Shown piece by piece: positions 7,977 through 16,154 of a stretch of DNA of 53,326 nt. The stretch covers positions 194,303 through 247,628 of the forward strand of contig NZ_FNGD01000008.1 in the NCBI RefSeq assembly GCF_900102895.1. Reading direction: 5' to 3'. The stretch is from Arthrobacter sp. ov407. GTDB lineage: Bacteria; Actinomycetota; Actinomycetes; Actinomycetales; Micrococcaceae. Numbering within the stretch: position 1 is the stretch's first letter; every line of letters begins with the position of its first letter. Below the pieces are notes generated by a model. It did no database searches, was not told where the DNA came from, and saw nothing but the letters and a program-made list of their open reading frames with translations. Both the position numbers and the translations under genes were made by a program.

Positions 7977-9365
7977 CTAGGCCGTTTCCTGCACCAGGCG
8001 ACGGTTCCGCAGGGCCAGGAAGGCGCCTACGGCACCTAGTCCCAGCAGCGCCACGAGGCCCAGGGCCACGGCCACGTCAGCCTTGATCATGTTCGACGGC
8101 GAGACCGCCGCAGCGCTGGAGTGCAGCGTACCGGTGCCTTCGGCAATCCGGGCGTTCCCGTCGGCCAGCTTGCCGGCGCCCGTGGACAGCAGGGTGGACC
8201 CCGAGGCCAGCTTGGTGTTGCCGGCGGAGAGCTGCGATGCTCCGTTGGCGAGGGCCGTGGAGCCCCTCAGCAGGCCGGGGTTGGAAGGATCAGCGGGGTC
8301 CCCGGCAATTCCGGTGTTTAGCGCCAGCGTGCCGCCAGCCAGCCGCGAGGTCCCGTCGGTCATCCTGGCGGTGGCCTTGAGCAGGCCGGGGTGTTCGGGA
8401 TCTCCCGGAACCCCGTCCATGCCGACGCGGATCTTCGCGGTGCCGGCTGCCAGCAGTTCGGTGCCCAGGACGACGCCGGGGCTGTTGGGGTCGCGGCTGT
8501 TGAGCTTGCCGGCCAGGGTGGCGAATCCGGCCGTGAGCTTTCCTGTTCCCGCGTGAAGTTGGCCGGCGCCGGTGTTGAGCTGGGCGGTTCCGGCCTGCAG
8601 CCGGGAGGCGCCGGCGTCGAGCCGCTGGGCGCCGGCGGTGATCTTAGCGATCTGGGCCTTTACCGCGGAAAGCGGCACAAACTGCTTGATGGGGTCATTG
8701 GCCGCGGCCAGCAGCTTCTCCAGGGCTTGCGCGAGGGCGGCCGTGCCGGTTCCGGCTTCCGGGTTGTCCCCGGCGCCGCGGTAACCCTTGAGCTGCACCG
8801 CTCCTGCCGCGAGGCGGCCGGTGCCGTCGGCAAGGCGGGCCGCGCCGGCGTTGAGCTGGGTGGCGCCGTCGGCCAGATTGTTCGGGGCCGTACCGGAAGG
8901 GGTGGGGGTCAGTGCGGCGGAAAGCTGCACGGCCCCGGCGGCGAGCTTCTGCGCGCCGTCGTCGACCTTGTAGACGCCGGGTGCCAGCTTGTTGTTGACG
9001 TCTGTTTGGATTTTGACGGCACCCGTGGCGAGCTTGCGGGCTCCGGCCTCGAGCTTCTCCGCCCCGGGGGCGAGCTTGCCAGCGACACCGGCCTGGATCT
9101 TCGCGGCGCCGTCCGAGAGTTTGCCGGCGCCGGCATCGGCCTGCCCCGCGCCCGTGGCCAGTTTGCCCGCGCCGTCCTTCAGCTGCTGCGCCCCGGCAGA
9201 GGCCTGTCCGGCCCCGGCATTGAGCCTCGCGGATCCGTCCGTAATGCGCCCGGTGACCAGGGTATAGAAGCCCAGCAGCGCGATCAGCAGCAGGGCCAGG
9301 ATGGCGATGGCGATCTGTTGCGCCCGGGTTCGGGTTGGGGCGGTGGCGGCACGACTCTGTGGCAC
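7977..9365 (-). CDS. Membrane-anchored heptad-repeat (X-X-G-A) protein, YhgE/Pip-like
   Basis: A 462-residue protein with an N-terminal membrane segment at about residues 17-39, a long outside region, and a C-terminal membrane segment at about residues 432-454 followed by a basic tail (RNRR). Almost the whole middle is built of seven-residue units of the form L-x-x-G-A-x-x, often GA-x-K-L or GA-x-Q-L, broken by two short inserts containing DPNSPGV- and DPSNPGL-like turns. This pattern is known from the YhgE/Pip and related X-X-G-A repeat families and is expected to form a long helical rod or beta-solenoid-like stalk. GTG 9365 is preceded by GAGAGGAA. The protein lacks the transporter-like membrane domain of full-size YhgE/Pip, so its role is uncertain; cell-envelope structure or adhesion is plausible. 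Palindromic sites upstream suggest TetR-type control. Confidence 0.75.
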   Translation of the reverse strand: MPQSRAATAPTRTRAQQIAIAILALLLIALLGFYTLVTGRITDGSARLNAGAGQASAGAQQLKDGAGKLATGAGQADAGAGKLSDGAAKIQAGVAGKLAPGAEKLEAGARKLATGAVKIQTDVNNKLAPGVYKVDDGAQKLAAGAVQLSAALTPTPSGTAPNNLADGATQLNAGAARLADGTGRLAAGAVQLKGYRGAGDNPEAGTGTAALAQALEKLLAAANDPIKQFVPLSAVKAQIAKITAGAQRLDAGASRLQAGTAQLNTGAGQLHAGTGKLTAGFATLAGKLNSRDPNSPGVVLGTELLAAGTAKIRVGMDGVPGDPEHPGLLKATARMTDGTSRLAGGTLALNTGIAGDPADPSNPGLLRGSTALANGASQLSAGNTKLASGSTLLSTGAGKLADGNARIAEGTGTLHSSAAAVSPSNMIKADVAVALGLVALLGLGAVGAFLALRNRRLVQETA

Positions 9366-9709
9366 AGGTTGTTCCTCTCGACGATCTCGCCGGCAACGGC
9401 TCTGCTGCCGGCCCCCGCAGCTGTGACGCAGCTAACAGTCGGAAATGGCCGTTATTCTGCCCGAAACTGAGTGGGGAGGGGGTTGTTACTCATTGGTAAC
9501 TTACCGAGCGTAAACTTGTTTGCACCGGATTGGCAAGGGTTGGCTTCGGTTTTCCGTCCCCCGGAGCAGGGCTCGGCCCGCCCGAGCGGCTCGATGCGGC
9601 AGCTTGGCGCCCGATTTGTGGAAGTGAAAACTCTCGGGTAAAGTAATTACTCGTGCTGAGGCGCCGGGAGCGAGGGTTTAGGCCTAAACATCCGGACCGA
9701 AAGTGCCAT
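9366..9709. other. Intergenic region between heptad-repeat gene and tRNA genes
   Basis: This stretch has no gene. It holds the operator-like palindromes at 9485-9514 and, at 9642-9651, a perfect 10-base AT-rich palindrome (AGTAATTACT) next to TAAAGT, which may be part of the tRNA promoter. I see nothing else here. Confidence 0.5.
9485..9514. promoter_or_regulatory. Operator-like palindromes upstream of the heptad-repeat protein
   Basis: GTTAC-TCATTG-GTAAC at 9485-9500 is a perfect inverted repeat. TTACC-GAG-CGTAA immediately follows. The spacing and the TTAC/GTAA half sites resemble TetR-family operators. The sites lie 120-150 bases upstream of the minus-strand gene starting at 9365. No TetR gene is in the window. 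Confidence 0.4.
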
Positions 9710-9781
9710 TGGGATATGGTGTAATTGGCAACACTACGGTTTCTGGTACCGTCATTCTAGGTTCGAGTCCTGGTATCCCAG
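9710..9781 (+). tRNA. tRNA-Gln (anticodon CTG)
   Basis: A 72-base cloverleaf. The acceptor arms TGGGATA and TATCCCA pair perfectly. The anticodon stem ACGGT/ACCGT encloses loop TTCTGGT, giving anticodon CTG (codon CAG). The T-loop GTTCGAG is present. CCA is not encoded. A U at position 1, unusual for tRNAs, is typical of bacterial tRNA-Gln. Confidence 0.97.
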
Positions 9782-9910
9782 CTCTGAAAATCCGCGGGTT
9801 TCCGCTGAATTTCGGAGGTTGTGAATCGGCTGGTCCGATTTGAAACCTGGGTCAAATGTATGAAACAATCATTTGGCTTGAATGGCAGAAATGCTGTTCA
9901 GGAAGTACGC

Positions 9911-9983
9911 GGCCCCATCGTATAGCGGCCTAGTACGCTGCCCTCTCACGGCGGTAACGCGGGTTCGAATCCCGCTGGGGTCA
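9911..9983 (+). tRNA. tRNA-Glu (anticodon CTC)
   Basis: A 73-base cloverleaf. Acceptor GGCCCCA pairs with TGGGGTC (one G-T), the anticodon loop CTCTCAC gives CTC (codon GAG), and the T-arm is GCGGG-TTCGAAT-CCCGC. CCA is not encoded. It is 130 bases after tRNA-Gln and probably in the same transcript. Confidence 0.97.
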
Positions 9984-9990
9984 CAATGGA

Positions 9991-10023
9991 ACGGTCCCGG
10001 GCATCAGCCCGGGGCCGTTTTTG
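9991..10023 (+). terminator. Intrinsic terminator after tRNA-Glu
   Basis: ACGGTCCCGGGC-ATCA-GCCCGGGGCCGT forms a 12-bp stem with one wobble and is followed by TTTTTG. It lies 7 bases after the tRNA end. Confidence 0.9.
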
Positions 10024-10120
10024 CTTTGCCAGGAATACTTGAAGGCCCGAACAGCGTCCCGCGCCCTGCAGGTAGCGTGACGGGTCCGGCTTGCCGGGTC
10101 TGGCCTGCCGGACTAGAGCG

Positions 10121-10657
10121 CTAAATCCCGGCTGCTGCGTCGCGGACCTTGACCATGGTGCGCAGGTTGCGGGTGGTCGTGGTTGCCTTGTACTTCGCCT
10201 TCGAGGAGAGCTTGCTGAAAGGGCTGTCCAGGGTTCCGCCGGCCGGCGCTAGCCAGGCCAGGGCTTCGGGGCCCAGGCGGGTGAGTTCGGCCCCGTCCAG
10301 GGCGCGGCCGGACTCGAACAGCTCGGAGAGTACCGCCTCGTCAGAGGAGAGGGTGATGTAGCTGTGGGTGGCCGCGTCGTCGGCCGGGTAGGGGCAGGCC
10401 TCGACCAGGGCTGCCACGCGGGACGCAGTCAGCACCACCACCCAGGCGTCGTAGCCGAAGGTTTCCCTCAGGCACGCCTCGAACTCTTTTTTGACGCCGG
10501 CAGGATCCAGCTCGCTGGCCAGCACGACGTTGCCGCTGGCCAACAGGGTCAGGACGTCCGAAAACGGTCGCGACTTCAGTGCGCTTTTGAGATCGGCCAT
10601 TTTGATATTGATGCCGCCCACGTTGATGCCCCGCAGGAACACCGCATAGTTGTTCAT
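10121..10657 (-). CDS. DUF1697 protein
   Basis: A 178-residue protein of the DUF1697 family, recognised by the N-terminal YAVFLRGINVGG, the central LLASGNVVL and the C-terminal region ending in NLRTMVKV. Its function is unknown; members are widespread cytosolic proteins. The start chosen is ATG 10657, because TATGCT on the minus strand (10664-10669) ends exactly 6 bases upstream. GTG 10663, two codons earlier, is the alternative. The promoter fills the gap between this gene and the upstream IclR gene, so although the two are adjacent on the same strand this one can be transcribed alone. Confidence 0.85.
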   Translation of the reverse strand: MNNYAVFLRGINVGGINIKMADLKSALKSRPFSDVLTLLASGNVVLASELDPAGVKKEFEACLRETFGYDAWVVVLTASRVAALVEACPYPADDAATHSYITLSSDEAVLSELFESGRALDGAELTRLGPEALAWLAPAGGTLDSPFSKLSSKAKYKATTTTRNLRTMVKVRDAAAGI

Positions 10658-10663
10658 GGGCAC

Positions 10664-10669
10664 AGCATA
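10664..10669 (-). promoter_or_regulatory. -10 hexamer of the DUF1697 gene (leaderless)
   Basis: On the minus strand TATGCT is followed by 6 bases and then ATG 10657. Confidence 0.5.
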
Positions 10670-10670
10670 C

Positions 10671-11390
10671 TTAGTCGTTGGTCTTGCGCAGCGCCTCGGT
10701 CAGGACGCGGCCGGCGTTGCAGACCACTTCGGCGTGAAGACGGCCCGGCTGGCGGGTCAGGCGCTCAATCGGGCCGGAAATGGACACTGCGGCAATCACG
10801 CGGCCGGACGGCCCGCGGACCGGTGCCGAAACGGAGGCGACTCCCGGCTCGCGTTCCCCGAGGCTCTGGCCCCAGCCCCGGCGTCGTACTCCCGCCAGGA
10901 CGGTGGGGGTGAAACGGGCGGACTGGAGGCCTTCCAGGAGGCGATCGTGGTCTTCCCATGCCAGCAGTACCTGGGCGGCGGAGCCGGCCTTCATGGACAG
11001 TTGGGTGCCGACGGGGATGGTGTCGCGCAGGCCGATGGGGCGTTCGGCGGAGGCCACGCAGACACGCCAGTCGCCCTGGCGACGGAAGATCTGGGCGCTT
11101 TCGCCGGTGGCGTCGCGCAGCTGCATGAGCACGGGCCCGGCGGAGGCGATGAGGCGGTCCTCGCCGGCGGCGGAGGCCAGTTCCACGAGGCGGCTTCCGA
11201 GCACGAACCGGCCCTGGATATCGCGGCTCACGAGCCGGTGGTGCACCAACGCGAGAGCCAGCCGATGCACGGTGGGCCGGGCCAGTCCCGTGGCCGCCAC
11301 CAGCTGCGCCAGGGTGGTGGGGCCGGCCTCAAGTGCGTCAAGCACATGGGCCGCTTTATCGATGACACCGACTCCACTAGAATTGTCCAT
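10671..11390 (-). CDS. ndgR: IclR-family regulator, NdgR/LtbR-like
   Basis: A 239-residue transcription factor with an N-terminal winged helix (about residues 5-65; recognition-helix region GLARPTVHRLALAL) and a C-terminal IclR effector domain (about 75-235, with ESAQIFRRQGDWRVCVAS and SVSAPVRGPSGRVIAAVSISG). It is divergent from leuC, the conserved position of NdgR in Streptomyces and LtbR in Corynebacterium, which repress leuCD and affect amino-acid metabolism. The same role is inferred here. The start chosen is ATG 11390 because the next seven residues upstream (to 11411) are atypical and run into the intergenic operator region. The gene name rests on context and family, not on a sequence search. 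Confidence 0.82.
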   Translation of the reverse strand: MDNSSGVGVIDKAAHVLDALEAGPTTLAQLVAATGLARPTVHRLALALVHHRLVSRDIQGRFVLGSRLVELASAAGEDRLIASAGPVLMQLRDATGESAQIFRRQGDWRVCVASAERPIGLRDTIPVGTQLSMKAGSAAQVLLAWEDHDRLLEGLQSARFTPTVLAGVRRRGWGQSLGEREPGVASVSAPVRGPSGRVIAAVSISGPIERLTRQPGRLHAEVVCNAGRVLTEALRKTND

Positions 11391-11405
11391 GTAATGATAT
11401 TGCCG

Positions 11406-11420
11406 TCTCATTATCTGAGA
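11406..11420. promoter_or_regulatory. Inverted repeat between ndgR and leuC, candidate IclR operator
   Basis: TCTCA-TTATC-TGAGA is a perfect 5+5 inverted repeat with a 5-base spacer. It lies 15 bases upstream of the regulator start and 100 bases upstream of leuC, where an autoregulating leuCD repressor would bind. Confidence 0.45.
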
Positions 11421-11520
11421 TGCAAGTCAACGCGCTGGCGTATTACTCGGCTGTGCTGGTTCAGTGGAAGCACTAGTCCGTGGGAACGCACAATACTTAC
11501 CGCAGTGAAGGGAGCAGGCC

Positions 11521-12975
11521 GTGGCAAAGACACTGGCCGAGAAAGTCTGGGACGCGCACGTAGTGCGCAAGGGGGACGGCGAAGGAGCCAACGCCCAGCC
11601 GGATCTCCTTTTCATCGACCTCCACCTGGTGCACGAGGTGACGTCGCCGCAGGCATTTGAAGGCCTGCGCCTCGCCGGCCGCAAGCTGCGCCGGCCGGAC
11701 CTCACCATCGCCACCGAGGACCACAACACTCCCACGCTGGACATCGACAAGCCAATTGCCGATCTCACCAGCCGCACCCAGATCCAGACCCTGCGCAACA
11801 ACTGCCAGGAGTTCGGTGTCCGCCTGCACTCACTCGGCGACGCCGAGCAGGGAATCGTGCACGTGGTTGGCCCCCAGTTGGGCCTCACGCAGCCCGGCAT
11901 GACCGTGGTCTGCGGCGACTCACACACGTCAACGCACGGCGCCTTCGGAGCGCTCGCCATGGGCATCGGCACCTCCGAGGTGGAGCACGTCATGGCCACC
12001 CAGACGCTGTCCCTGAAGCCGTTCAAGACCATGGCCATCAATGTTGAGGGCACGCTGCGCCCCGGCGTGAGCGCCAAGGACATCATCCTCGCCGTTATCG
12101 CCAAGATCGGCACGGGCGGCGGGCAGGGCTACGTGCTCGAATACCGCGGCTCCGCCATCCGTGCGCTGTCCATGGAAGCCCGGATGACCATCTGCAACAT
12201 GTCCATCGAGGCCGGCGCGCGAGCCGGGCTGGTGGCTCCGGACCAGACCACGTACGACTACATGTTCGGCCGCCCGCATGCGCCCGAGGGCGCCGAGTGG
12301 GATGCCGCCGTCGAATACTGGAACACCCTGAGCACCGACGACGGCGCGGCGTTCGACGTCGAGGTGGACCTCGACGCCGACACCCTGGAGCCGTTCGTGA
12401 CGTGGGGAACCAACCCGGGCCAGGGCGTGTCCCTGTCCGCAAACGTGCCCTCGCCGGATGACTTCGGCGATGAAAACGCCAAGGCCGCAGCCGAACGTGC
12501 CCTGCAGTACATGGGACTCGAGGCTGGCACTCCGATGAAGGACATCCGGGTGGACACGGTGTTCCTGGGCTCCTGCACCAACTCACGGATGGAGGACCTT
12601 CGGGCGGCCGCTGACATCATCCGCGGCCGGACCAAGGATCCCAACATCCGGATGCTCGTGGTGCCCGGCTCCGCCCGCGTTCGGCTCGAGGCTGAAGCCG
12701 AGGGCCTGGACAAGGTCTTCAAGGACTTCGGGGCCGAGTGGCGCTTTGCCGGCTGCTCCATGTGCCTGGGCATGAACCCGGACCAGCTGGAAGTGGGGGA
12801 GCGCTGCGCCTCCACGTCCAACCGTAACTTCGAGGGGCGCCAAGGCAAGGGCGGCCGCACCCACCTGGTCTCGCCGGTAGTCGCGGCGGCGACGGCCGTC
12901 CGCGGCACGCTGAGCTCGCCGTCGGATCTGGACCCCGCTCCAGAGTCGGCAGCGGTCCGAGTCGACGCCGCGTAG
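11521..12975 (+). CDS. leuC: 3-isopropylmalate dehydratase, large subunit
   Basis: A 484-residue aconitase-family subunit. With LeuD it isomerises 2-isopropylmalate to 3-isopropylmalate. The three [4Fe-4S] cysteines are visible: Cys352 (GSCTNSR), Cys412 and Cys415 ([11 protein letters not shown]). Other family blocks are [21 protein letters not shown] and [12 protein letters not shown] 11521 is preceded by GAAGGGAG. leuD follows after 106 bases, and both end at the hairpin at 13720-13763. The gap to leuD is unusually long for this gene pair and is filled with a hairpin and short repeats. Confidence 0.96.
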   Translation: MAKTLAEKVWDAHVVRKGDGEGANAQPDLLFIDLHLVHEVTSPQAFEGLRLAGRKLRRPDLTIATEDHNTPTLDIDKPIADLTSRTQIQTLRNNCQEFGVRLHSLGDAEQGIVHVVGPQLGLTQPGMTVVCGDSHTSTHGAFGALAMGIGTSEVEHVMATQTLSLKPFKTMAINVEGTLRPGVSAKDIILAVIAKIGTGGGQGYVLEYRGSAIRALSMEARMTICNMSIEAGARAGLVAPDQTTYDYMFGRPHAPEGAEWDAAVEYWNTLSTDDGAAFDVEVDLDADTLEPFVTWGTNPGQGVSLSANVPSPDDFGDENAKAAAERALQYMGLEAGTPMKDIRVDTVFLGSCTNSRMEDLRAAADIIRGRTKDPNIRMLVVPGSARVRLEAEAEGLDKVFKDFGAEWRFAGCSMCLGMNPDQLEVGERCASTSNRNFEGRQGKGGRTHLVSPVVAAATAVRGTLSSPSDLDPAPESAAVRVDAA

Positions 12976-12991
12976 CCTCCGCCGAGATCTG

Positions 12992-13068
12992 AAGTGGATC
13001 GACAAAATCGATCCACTTAGCCTCGATCCGTTTAGCCCCGGTCCACACAGTTTCGGTCCACACAGTTT
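12992..13068 (+). repeat. Hairpin and four degenerate 15-bp repeats in the leuC-leuD gap
   Basis: AAGTGGATCGA-CAAAA-TCGATCCACTT (12992-13018) is a perfect 11-bp hairpin. From 13008 there are four 15-base units: two TCGATCC(A/G)(C/T)TTAGCC-type copies (13008-13022 and 13023-13037) and, after one extra base, two identical copies of CGGTCCACACAGTTT (13039-13053 and 13054-13068). They end just before the leuD ribosome-binding site. Confidence 0.8.
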
Positions 13069-13081
13069 CGAAGGATCCGCC

Positions 13082-13684
13082 ATGGAAAAGTTCACCACCC
13101 ACACCGGCATCGGTGTCCCGCTGCGCCAGAGCAACGTCGACACGGACCAGATCATCCCCGCCGTCTACCTCAAGCGCATCACCCGCACGGGCTTTGAGGA
13201 CGCGCTCTTCGCCGCGTGGCGCAAGGACCCGTCCTTCATCCTGAACCAGGCGCCCTTCAGCGCAGGATCCGTTCTGGTGGCCGGCCCCGACTTCGGCACC
13301 GGCTCGTCCCGCGAGCATGCCGTCTGGGCACTGAAGGATTACGGCTTCAAGACGGTCCTGTCCTCGCGCTTCGCTGACATCTTCCGCGGCAACTCCGGCA
13401 AGCAGGGCCTGCTCGCCGCCGAGGTTGCCCAGGACGACATCGAGCTCATCTGGAAAGAACTCGAGAACGCCCCCGGCACGGAGGTCACGGTGGATCTCGT
13501 GTCCAAGACCGTGCAGTGCGGCAACATTGTGGCGCCGTTCGAGATTGACGATTACACACGGTGGCGCCTTCTTGAGGGCCTGGACGACATCGGACTGACG
13601 CTCAAGCACGAAGAAGACATCACGGCGTACGAGGCCACCCGACCCTCCTTCAAGCCCAAGACGCTGCCCGCCCGGTTGTCCTGA
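13082..13684 (+). CDS. leuD: 3-isopropylmalate dehydratase, small subunit
   Basis: A 200-residue swivel-domain partner of LeuC. Family motifs include [15 protein letters not shown] near the N-terminus, [14 protein letters not shown] and the C-terminal [20 protein letters not shown] 13082 follows AAGGA at 13071-13075. The gene shares a transcript with leuC unless the hairpin in the gap ends some messages. A hairpin terminator follows the stop codon. Confidence 0.96.
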   Translation: MEKFTTHTGIGVPLRQSNVDTDQIIPAVYLKRITRTGFEDALFAAWRKDPSFILNQAPFSAGSVLVAGPDFGTGSSREHAVWALKDYGFKTVLSSRFADIFRGNSGKQGLLAAEVAQDDIELIWKELENAPGTEVTVDLVSKTVQCGNIVAPFEIDDYTRWRLLEGLDDIGLTLKHEEDITAYEATRPSFKPKTLPARLS

Positions 13685-13719
13685 GGCCCGTCGGGACCTC
13701 CTGGCGCTGAGATAGGTGA

Positions 13720-13763
13720 AGACGTGCCATCGTCGAGTTGTGAGACTCGACGACGGCACGTCT
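13720..13763. terminator. Long hairpin between leuD and the HNH gene
   Basis: A 19-bp stem with one mismatch (13720-13738 with 13745-13763) and loop TGTGAG. No strong T-run follows. It sits between convergent genes and could serve both. Confidence 0.7.
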
Positions 13764-13805
13764 GTCTTCAGGGGGCTGGTGGCCTGGCACTTTGAGTCCA
13801 CATCG

Positions 13806-15467
13806 TCAGGCCGCCGCCATGGCCGTGCGCTTGCGGGTCTTGAGGGCCTTCGCCCGCTGCCGCAGTTGGCGTCGTTGGTGGGATCCGGGCACGGCCGCTG
13901 GGCGGAGCGGTGTTCCCGGCAGGCCAAGCGGTGTCCCCGGGAGTGGTGGTGCGGTGGAGTGGTATGTGTGGCCGGTGGGGGTGGTGAGGGCGATGGTGTG
14001 CCTGTCGCCGCTGCCGGAGGCGGGGTCAGTTGCGGGAGCAAGGCCTGACTGTTCTGCGGGTGCGGGGCGGGCGGTCCAGCCGGGGGTTTCTTTGGTGTGG
14101 TTGCAGGCTTCGCAGAGGCCGGCGCCGTTGGTCTGGGTGGTTTCTCCGCCCTCGTGCCAGGGAACGATGTGGTCCAGATGCCGGATCGGGGCGTCGCAGT
14201 AGGGGGTGCGGCAGGTGTCATCCCGGGCTTGGATGAAGCGTCGGTGCCCGGGCGGGAAGAGCCGGGCGCGGGAGTCCATGCCGATGAGCTCACCGGTGCC
14301 GGGGTGGGTGTAGAGCCGGCGGAGCCAGACCCCGAACGCGGTGTCACCGGCGCTTCCTGCAGCGCCGCCGGGTGTTGGCGGACTGCCGGGTTCCGGTGGA
14401 CCGGCGGCATTGCCGCGAGGTTCAAGGCGCCCGGCGGTTGACTTGCCGGGTTCCGGTGGACCACTTTGTCCAGGCGAACCGATGCCGAATGTGCCGTCTT
14501 TAGCCTTCGTGCCGTTGATGATGCTGCGGGCCCACTCCGCGGGGACGGTGCCGTAGCCGGGCAGCCGGGCCGGTTCGGAGTCGCCCTGGAAAAGCGTGCG
14601 GTCCGTCATGACGAGCCGGATCTCGATGCCGGTGATCCCGCCGGGGGTGCCGGTGCTGCGTTCGACCAGGGTGTCGGCCATCAGCTGCCCCCGGTTTCTC
14701 GGGTCCCCGGCGGCACGGAGGGCGTCGGCGTGCCGGCTCAGCGCGGTGTAGACGGCGACGCCCTGGGCGACGGGCAGCAGGGCGGTGAGGCAGGCCATGG
14801 CATCGGGGGCCGGACGCAGGCTGACATACCGCTCACTGGCGGCGTGTGCGGCGCGCTGCGTGACGGTGCGCGGGTCGAGCCGGTAGGCGGCGGCGCGGGC
14901 CGCGGCGACCAGCCGCCGGTCGCCGACGCCGTCCAGGGTGCCGGTGTCGGCGGCGAGCTCGGCGTCGACGGCTGCCCGGTCGGCGGCGGTCAGGCAGGCG
15001 GTTTCGCGCACCAGCAGGGTGGCGCGCCATTCGTTGAGCTGCCCGGTCTCGAGGGCGGCGAGGGTGTGCGGCATCTCGGTCACGAGGGCCTTGGCCAGGC
15101 CCAGGAGCCGGCCGCCCCTGGCCGGGGATTCGCGCCGGGCCAGGGCGATCTGCGCGCCGACCCCGGCGCCGAGTTTCTCGGCCGGGACTCCGGCGGCACG
15201 CTGCTCGTGGCGCTGGAGCAGGTCGAAGGCCACGGCGAGGCGGGCCTGCTCCGCGGCCAGAGCGGATTTCCGGTCTTCCAGTTCCCTGATCCGGTCAATG
15301 ATCCCGGCACTGTCCGTTGCCGGCGGGAGGGCGGCCAGCAGGCCCGCCGCGTCCGTGACGGCCGTCGCCACGGTGCCAGGCCAGGGGGCTGCACCGCGCC
15401 CGGCGCGACTGAGGCCAGCCTCGCCGTGTCCTGCCGGAACCATTTCGGGCCCCTGATTGCCGTCCAT
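13806..15467 (-). CDS. DUF222 / HNH endonuclease-domain protein
   Basis: A 553-residue protein of the large actinobacterial DUF222-HNH family. The N-terminal two thirds is the helical DUF222 region, with a coiled-coil-like stretch at about residues 60-95 ([19 protein letters not shown]). A Pro/Gly/Glu-rich linker follows near residues 345-375 (repeated PPEPG). The HNH core is in the last 150 residues: [12 protein letters not shown] and [17 protein letters not shown] 15467 has GGAG at a suitable distance. Members are present in many copies per genome and often carried by mobile DNA. Their function is not settled, and no restriction partner is adjacent. Confidence 0.85.
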   Translation of the reverse strand: MDGNQGPEMVPAGHGEAGLSRAGRGAAPWPGTVATAVTDAAGLLAALPPATDSAGIIDRIRELEDRKSALAAEQARLAVAFDLLQRHEQRAAGVPAEKLGAGVGAQIALARRESPARGGRLLGLAKALVTEMPHTLAALETGQLNEWRATLLVRETACLTAADRAAVDAELAADTGTLDGVGDRRLVAAARAAAYRLDPRTVTQRAAHAASERYVSLRPAPDAMACLTALLPVAQGVAVYTALSRHADALRAAGDPRNRGQLMADTLVERSTGTPGGITGIEIRLVMTDRTLFQGDSEPARLPGYGTVPAEWARSIINGTKAKDGTFGIGSPGQSGPPEPGKSTAGRLEPRGNAAGPPEPGSPPTPGGAAGSAGDTAFGVWLRRLYTHPGTGELIGMDSRARLFPPGHRRFIQARDDTCRTPYCDAPIRHLDHIVPWHEGGETTQTNGAGLCEACNHTKETPGWTARPAPAEQSGLAPATDPASGSGDRHTIALTTPTGHTYHSTAPPLPGTPLGLPGTPLRPAAVPGSHQRRQLRQRAKALKTRKRTAMAAA

Positions 15468-15529
15468 GAATCAAGTCTCCATCGGGGGTCTGACATTAAA
15501 AGGGAGAGCCAGAGGAGTCCGGGATGCCG

Positions 15530-15738
15530 TGGGACACCGGAGCTGTACCACTGGTAGGTGAGTGCCGCCGGGGCCGGCGACCAGGTTCCCGGGACGGCCG
15601 CAAGGGTGACCATGACGGAACCTGTCATATCCGAGGCAGCGCTGGCGACAGGCGCCGTGACAAGCCAAAGCATTGCGAAGATCGCCAGACAAAGGGTCAT
15701 GCCGGCCAAAGGGTCATGACGGCATTTCTTGATTTCAT
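15530..15738 (-). pseudogene. Remnant of a secreted protein, frameshifted by a 17-bp duplication
   Basis: On the minus strand ATG 15738 begins MKSRNAVMTL and then hits a stop. Eight codons in, the sequence CAAAGGGTCATG (plus strand) occurs twice, at 15690-15701 and 15707-15718, 17 bases apart. Removing one 17-base unit restores a continuous frame: a basic start, a hydrophobic core (LAIFAMLWLVTAPV) and an Ala-Ser-Ala cleavage region, which is a normal Sec signal peptide. The mature part starts SDMTGSVMV and goes on TLAAVPGTWSPAPAALTYQWYSSGV. That segment resembles the TLTAVPGTW...YQWYRSGV repeats of Arthrobacter secreted proteins. It is cut off after one partial repeat and runs into the HNH gene, so both ends of the gene are damaged. 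Confidence 0.6.
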
Positions 15739-15754
15739 GTTGGTGATCACCAAC
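15739..15754. promoter_or_regulatory. Perfect 16-bp palindrome in front of the secreted remnant
   Basis: GTTGGTGATCACCAAC is identical to its reverse complement and ends one base before the remnant's ATG (15738, minus). It may be an operator left over from the intact gene. Confidence 0.35.
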
Positions 15755-16154
15755 GGATCCAAGGCTCGTGCAGCCCGTTGGCCGCACTGAATGGATCCGC
15801 GTGCGGCGGACCTCGTGAATGTAGCGGACGCAACCCAGAACGGAGGCCCTGGAACGTAGCGCGCAGGCTCCCATCACGCCGGAACTATGACAACGTGCAG
15901 TCACGACGGCGGCAGGCAAGCGTTCCGGCTGCGCCCGACGGCGCCCGACGACGCAATGACCGCGACCCGCCGTCGCGCGGCACGTTCTACACACGTACCC
16001 TACCTACGACGTCTGCGTTGCCGTATCCACGCAGACCGAGCCAGTGTGAGGCCAATCGAACTCCTTCGTATTTCAGATCGGTAACGGATGCTCCTATGCT
16101 TAGCTGGAGCCTTTGTAAGGATTTGGGGGCGAGTAGTCGTGAGGAAACCGGTAT
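15755..16154. other. Intergenic region upstream of murA
   Basis: I see no credible gene here. Frames open on the plus strand are Arg/Pro/Ser-rich, without any domain or ribosome-binding site. TATGCT at 16095-16100 is a possible murA -10, giving a leader of roughly 50 bases. GAGGAAA at 16140-16146 is the murA ribosome-binding site. Confidence 0.5.

Noticed and set aside
8083..9470. Plus-strand open frames opposite the heptad-repeat protein
   Set aside because: They arise from the repetitive GC-rich coding of the minus-strand gene and have no start signals.
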